A DNA stretch of 64,000 nt from Dendrobium chrysotoxum (Eukaryota > Streptophyta > Magnoliopsida > Asparagales > Orchidaceae), in assembly GCA_019925795.1 (NCBI GenBank), contig CM034307.1:41627201-41691200 (forward strand), given 5' to 3'. The first letter of the stretch is position 1. Each line of letters starts with the position of its first letter. Both the position numbers and the translations under genes were made by a program. Of this stretch, positions 59,213 through 64,000 are shown piece after piece. The notes under the pieces are model-generated. The model did not search any database, was not told where the DNA came from, and saw only the letters and a list, made by a program, of their open reading frames with translations.

Positions 59213-61065
59213 CACTAATAAATAAATAATCAGCTTTCTAAAAGCCCTCCAAACTGAAGCATAAATAGGGATAATCATAACATCGGTTGCTTGAGAATTT
59301 TCAAGCCATCCTTGATGTTCGCCATTGCAAAAAGAGCATAAGGAAACCTGGGTTGCAGAAGATCAGTCACTAGTTGGCGATCACCAGATCAATTCTACCA
59401 ACCGATATCTCGATGTGTAATCATCGAGAAAAATACAAGTAACAAGCAAGTTTTCACTTTTGAAAATAACTACCAGCCATTAATTGTAAAAATATGTCTC
59501 ATCATTAGGATATTGCTCATGTACATATTCTAATATGCATATGTGTGTGTTACTATATATAGATCTATACAAGATATCTTGATAAAGAAACAAATAATTA
59601 TATAATCATACATAATAGGTCTAAACCCACTCCTTCAAAATCCTCTAACACTAATTTTACCTACTTGTTTAGTTGGCGCATTTTCTACCATTCATTGTAC
59701 ATGGTCGCATTTTCTGCCAAAGATAGCATTCCAATCATTGTTCTGATATAATTATTCGTTAATTTATCCATACTCGCCCACTATCATCATAAAAAATGCA
59801 AATGGAATACAAGAGAGATTTCAAAAAAAAAAAAAAAAACTCATCATTCTTAGATATCACTAACACAGATGCAAATAAAGAATGAGGTTCAATGGTGTAA
59901 TAGAATCTTGTGCATTGATGCATCATAGAAAAAGTTTAGAAAAGTGCAGAAAAATATTTTGGACCTGCGTTGAGATAAAAAACTTAAAAATCACAAAAAA
60001 TAGAAATCAAACTTCAACTCCAAATTCTCATATTAAGCTCTAAGAAACCAGAATAGTGGCTGGCAGCATCGGTTGCCTCTTCAGGCCATCCTTGATGCGT
60101 TGATGCCTTGCCATTCCAGGTGAAACCAACACAAACACATGGAAAGCGCAATGGAGAAAAGACTCAACCATGGCTAATGAGCCAGTAGATGTGCTAGCCA
60201 TCATCATCACATCCTCTATGAGAAAAAAGGTAGAAAGATTTTTCCCTCCTAACATCGACATCATCCCTTCTTTCCCCTTGGCACCACAAAACTCCATGTC
60301 CCATAAAAGGAATATCTTATATAAGGGAATACAAAAAGTAACTCATGTTATACAAGGATTTCTTATAAGAATTCAATAATAAATGCTACTTCAACTGACA
60401 TGTAAAGGCACCATCTATCAGCAAATTTACAAAATCGCAGCCAGATTGCCAAAACAGATAGCACATCTGAGAAGGGGTTAGTTGCATTTCGTTATTATGA
60501 ATCCGCATAGAAATTATACAGACAGAGAAAGATAGATGGTAAATATAAAAACATGCATATATATGCATGTTTGAATATACTTATATGTGTTTGTGTATAC
60601 ATATGCTCATATATGCATAGATTTTATATATTCATATTAATATATTTATATTTGTATGGCTATACGCACACATACAGGGCAATACTGTGGGAAGTATTTA
60701 ATAGCAAAGACTCTGGAACAAAGTTAGAACATGCAGGTAAACAACAACATAGAAGTAGGAACTTGTAGTAGCGGCAACATTGGAAAAAGCAGTTCTGTGG
60801 GAAGTATTTAATAGGACTACAAGTAGGTTATTAGAAAAGTGTTTGGCAACATCGGTTGCCTCTTGAGGATATCCTTGATGCATTGGTGCCTTGCCATTAC
60901 TGAGAAACCAACACACACACACACATGGAAAGCGCAATGGAGGAAACCTTTAACCATGGCTGATGAGCCAGACAACATGCTAACCATCATCATCACCCCC
61001 TCTATGAGAAAAAAGTAGAAGATTTTTCGCTTACTGACATCATCCCTTCTATCCCCTTAGCATCA
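59213..61065. repeat. Copies of the blocks at 1-3.5 kb
   Basis: Blocks headed by 'catcggttgc..(t/c)..ccatccttgatg' occur at about 59,280, 60,070 and 60,847. The last two share a 200-250-bp unit with 'gaaagcgcaatgga', 'aaccatggct(a/g)atgagcca' and 'ctctatgagaaaaaa'. Another unit, 'ctgtgggaagtatttaatag', is at 60,688 and 60,796 and again near 63,666. On the minus strand the first unit is open (60,297-60,040), with the ending RIKDGLKRQPMLP. The others are broken, so no gene is called. Confidence 0.6.
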
Positions 61066-61860
61066 CAAAATTCCGTGCTGCAACAAGAGATATAGATATA
61101 TTTATGTATGCTATGATGTACTTACACTTCTCTTTAATGACGCCTCGGATACGTATCAAAAATGTCAAAGATGTGTCCGATTAAAATGCGGCACGTGTGT
61201 CCAACATGCTTATATTAGATATTTTATAATTTTTTTAATATAATTTCTTATATTTCAAATTTTTATTTATTAAAAAATAAAAATTAATTTTTTATTTCCT
61301 CTCAACCACCCCAAATCAATTGCTCACACTCAATACCCCATTCCTCGAACATACAATTTTCATTTTTATCTTCAGATCATAGCTAGGGTCTCACAACAAT
61401 GCCCGATGTCATAGCAACATTGAATTTTAATGCCATCACAACATCAATGTTTCAAAATCATCTTAAAACCAAAATTTGATGCTAGCAATTGCTACCCCCA
61501 TAATCATACCCTCGCATCATCTCGACATCTCATCTTTGACCAACATCATCCAAACATAAATGATGGATGTTATCTCGACCTCGATGCTCGATGCCCAACT
61601 CTTGACAGTATTCTTGTCTCCCCTTTTGACGCTTCAAACACGACATCAGTGTCTAACTCTTGACATCAAAATATTAAAAATTTTAAGCACTAAGCTTAGT
61701 TAAATGATTTATTATTTCTCAATTATTTTAAAAAAATTTAATATTCTGCTTACTCAATTTCTATAAATTATTTTTTAAGATATAAACTTTATAATACCTT
61801 GTCAAACCCTCATTCGTGTCCTATATTTTTAATAATTGATGTGTTCGTGTCATGTCGTGC
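61066..61860. repeat. Dispersed 0.8-kb repeat, copy 2
   Basis: Direct-orientation partner of 49,495-50,290. Both ends diverge sharply, which suggests a defined element rather than a stretch of the segmental duplication. It has an additional short insertion near 61,490. Confidence 0.75.
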
Positions 61861-62640
61861 AGCCCGTGTCTTAAAGACCTAAACGCATAAAATTTTGCCT
61901 CCCTTGATAGCACTTGAGTTACTCAAGCTCGATTAATTTACATCCCTAATAGTGAAGCAGTAAAGCATTACCATGACTCATGAGACCATCATCATAGCCA
62001 ACATCATCACCACCTCTACGAATGAAGCTACCATTGGGATTACTCCAGGAGAAAAGATAGCTCCATGCCATTCATATAAGGATGTTCTTGACATCGTCCA
62101 GCTCATCAATGTCTCAAAAATAAATTAGTTGACAATTAAGTTTATCTCGCTTAAAGAAGTGTCAAGCTCAACAAAGATGGACTCATAGAAACATTTCAAT
62201 ATAAAGGATTAAAAAATAAATCTTTCTTATTCAGTGAGGAAAGAGGTTCAATCCCTCTAACCTTGGGCAAAATAAAGAGGACAAAGAGGCTTTGATGATG
62301 TAATGGACATTGTGCAATTGCAAAGTTGAAAAAACTGCTAAAAGCCACACGTAATTTAAAAAATAATAATTTCTACTCCCATCACTAACTTCAAGCCTTC
62401 ATAAAGCCATCCTTGATACCTTACCCTTGCCAGAGAAACACACATTCAGTGAAATGGCGATGAAGGAATTGATGCAATACCAATCATCATCAATATCTCT
62501 ATGAGAAGGGTTGTAAAAAATAAAATCCTCTCGGAATTCATCCATCCTCTGAGCACAACAAACTCTATAGCTTAAAGGAAAGTATTTATAGCAAGAGACG
62601 CTGGATCGTCGCATTATATACATCATGCACATGTAAACCT
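61861..62640. other. Unassigned sequence with one more block copy
   Basis: No gene was recognised. Around 62,400-62,560 there is a diverged copy of the 'ccatccttgatacc', 'atcatcatcaatatctctatgagaa' block, and near 62,578 a 'ggaaagtatttatagcaag' relative of the 60,688 unit. Confidence 0.45.
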
Positions 62641-62872
62641 AATTTTAATCATTATAGTCACAAGAATGCATCTACAACAACAACATCAACATCAACATCA
62701 AGCCTCTATCTCACTACGTGCTCCAACCTTTTCACGTATATGCTCATTTCGAATCCCATCTTTAAAAAGAAAGTAAAGCCACTCATCCACCAAAGCATCA
62801 TCTCTACAACACTCAACTTAATATTATGCTTCTCTTTTAATGGCCAACATTCTGCACCATAAAGCATTACAG
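62640..62872 (-). pseudogene. LINE C-terminal fragment (RTE-like), minus strand
   Basis: The minus strand encodes VMLYGAECWPLKEKH, VVEMMLWWMSGFTF and a decayed continuation. It then jumps to the 'gtagtgagatagaggcttgatg' tail with TTG repeats. It is the same LINE region as 53,190-53,640, with an internal deletion. The remaining part of the 80-codon ORF beyond 62,870 reads minisatellite. Confidence 0.8.
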
Positions 62873-63326
62873 GCCACCAACTGCCGTCGGACTTCCGCCT
62901 GGTCGCCGACTGACTCCGGACTTCCGCCCGGTGACCGACTGGCGCCAAATTTCTGCCGGACCACTAGATGTCGCCAGACTATCACCCGGCCGCCAAATGA
63001 CGTCGGATTTCCGCCGGACTACCGATCGTCGTTGGATTTCCATCCGATCTCTATTCGTCACTAGATTTCAACCCGACGGTTGATTATTATAATCTGATCA
63101 TCCTCAATTTCAAGAATTAATGAGGACGAATCAATCACTTTGTAATCTATTCAAATAATAGTGGAATCATTTTAATTGGGCATGGCCCCGTGGTTTCTCC
63201 TTTTTAAGAGTTTTCCACGTAAAAAATCTTGTGTTTTTGAATTCCCTATATGTATGCTGGATATCCGTACAAAGCTAGAACGAAAAATTATTAACTCTAT
63301 CGCTGCGTATATTCTAGCCCGCAACA
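62873..63326 (+). mobile_element. LTR fragment with 29-bp minisatellite
   Basis: The right part has 'ggcatggccccgtggtttctcc' and 'gagttttccacgtaaaaaatcttgtg', typical of the U5 end of plant Copia-type LTRs. It terminates in 'gcccgcaaca' at 63,326. The left part is seven tandem 28-29-bp units (62,881-63,082). The fragment is related to that at 50,290-50,634. No internal coding region follows. Confidence 0.6.
62881..63082. repeat. Minisatellite, seven units of 28-29 bp
   Basis: Consecutive units follow the pattern 'ctg.cgccggacttccgcccgg.caccga' loosely, with each unit differing at several positions. It is GC-rich against an AT-rich background. ORFs on both strands across it (62,840-63,064 and 62,867-63,061) are read-through of the repeat and not genes. 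Confidence 0.85.
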
Positions 63327-64000
63327 ATTATAATTAAATATAAATATGATAATTATTTCTACTATAAAATTGTGAAAAAAAGCACCATGATGAAGAATAA
63401 CCTGAGTACCCTCACTTGCAAAAGTATATGTTTGCAAACATATATAGTTTTTTTTGTATAGATTAAAAGAGGTAAGAATCCGAGAGAAAGGAAATTATCA
63501 CAGCCTCTATACTGAAAATACAGCAATAATGCGATTGCAAGCGTCTTGCAAACAAATGCCTCCAGGTCCTGCCGAAAAGAATCTGACACAAAGATCACGC
63601 AGGTAAACAATTAGATATAAGCAGGTTCTTGAATTAGAAGCAACAATGGTAAAAGAAGCAGCACTGTGGGATGTATTTAATAGCACTAAAAGTAGGTTGC
63701 AGGATGAGCTTCATGCCATCCTTGATGCCTCTCTGCTAGAGTAGAGGAAGAATTATCTATGGCCAAATTGTCAATTGTTAGCAGTAACAGTCGCTGCCTT
63801 TCCAGAAGTAATTCATCATCTAGTAGACAGAGAAAGGTAGCAAAACTAAGCAGCAAGAATCAATAATGGATAATTTGTAAGAGTCACAGCAACATAAATT
63901 GGAAGGGGTTTTATTAGTGAAGAGATAATTAGGGAGCTCAGCCCAACAACAGAAAGGCCATGCTTCAAGAGTATTGAATAAGAATAAGAAGAAAAAGAAG
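63327..64000. other. Unassigned right end of window
   Basis: No gene was recognised. A 'cactgtgggatgtatttaatagcac' unit (near 63,666) and a 'gccatccttgatgcctctctgc' block (near 63,715) show that the duplicated block family continues to the window edge. Confidence 0.45.

Larger units (their letters stand above)
56760..59260. repeat. Segmental duplication, copy 2
   Basis: This is the partner of 50,725-52,330, longer because the TA unit is present three times in tandem. It also contains promoter module copy 4 (about 57,080-57,280) and the damaged LINE fragment. Confidence 0.75.

Noticed and set aside
58010..59278. Several ORFs with long Tyr-Ile runs on both strands
   Set aside because: They are translations of the (TA)n microsatellites in the tandem units.
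62240..62275. Possible tRNA T-arm ('ggttcaatccctctaacc')
   Set aside because: No matching acceptor stem, anticodon arm or A-box-like sequence at the right distance.
62706..63064. ORFs across the GC-rich region on both strands as a host gene
   Set aside because: They read through the 29-bp minisatellite and a LINE fragment.
63700..63730. Resemblance of the 'catcaaggatggc' block to the miR169 core
   Set aside because: Only a short core (caaggatg) matches, and I see no hairpin-forming partner next to the copies.

Overview
The window is nuclear DNA of a flowering plant. It is AT-rich, has no intact protein gene that I can support, and is built almost entirely of degenerate mobile elements, local duplications and microsatellites. 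The plant assignment rests on two Ty3/gypsy retrotransposons with Tat/Ogre-like organisation (long LTRs, extra coding region before gag, TGGCGACTC-type primer binding site), a PIF/Harbinger DNA transposon with its Myb/SANT-like ORF and DDE transposase, and RTE-like LINE pieces. The species cannot be fixed from sequence alone; a monocot such as a palm is only a hunch.

Layout. 1-3.5 kb: locally duplicated non-coding blocks, a 29-base G run, and a GC-richer segment with telo-box motifs that looks like gene-leader sequence on the minus strand. 3,506-42,896: one outer minus-strand LTR retrotransposon (LTRs of about 2.95 kb, probable TSD tatat/tatct). A second minus-strand element of related type, 12,669-36,153, is inserted in its coding region (LTR termini TGTTG...CAACA, probable TSD gttca/gttta, 5' LTR of 7,991 bp). 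Read on the minus strand, the outer element runs PBS (39.9 kb), 5' ORF (about 39.5-38.1), gag (38.0-36.2), interruption, protease (12.3), RT (11.0-10.4), RNase H (9.5-9.1), integrase (8.8-7.7), PPT (6.44), 3' LTR. The inner element runs PBS (28.14), 5' ORF (27.35-26.0), gag (25.9-24.2), protease (23.2), RT (21.9-20.9), RNase H (20.3-19.8) and an integrase stub (19.79-19.54). There a deletion has removed the rest of integrase, the PPT and about 840 bp of the 3' LTR. Both elements carry stops and frameshifts and cannot make a full polyprotein.

42.9-48.2 kb: a decayed PIF/Harbinger transposon, followed by two small inverted-repeat (MITE-like) structures. 49.4-50.65 kb: a dispersed 0.8-kb repeat and an LTR/PBS remnant. 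50.7-59.3 kb: a segmental duplication array holding promoter-like modules (four copies, minus strand), LINE RT fragments and a 441-463-bp unit with a (TA)n tract, tandemly triplicated at 57.86-59.21 kb. A reversed LTR fragment related to the outer element lies at 55.2-55.8 kb. 59.2-64 kb: further copies of the blocks seen at 1-3.5 kb, the second 0.8-kb repeat, a LINE tail and an LTR fragment with a 29-bp minisatellite.

No CRISPR, operon, rRNA or tRNA was seen. The most interesting structures are the nested pair, the unusually long inner LTR with a dense field of TTGAC (W-box-like) motifs in 20-bp palindromes, the hairpin beside the outer PPT, the LINE-tail insertion that distinguishes the two inner LTRs, and the repeated promoter-like modules and conserved blocks at both ends of the window.
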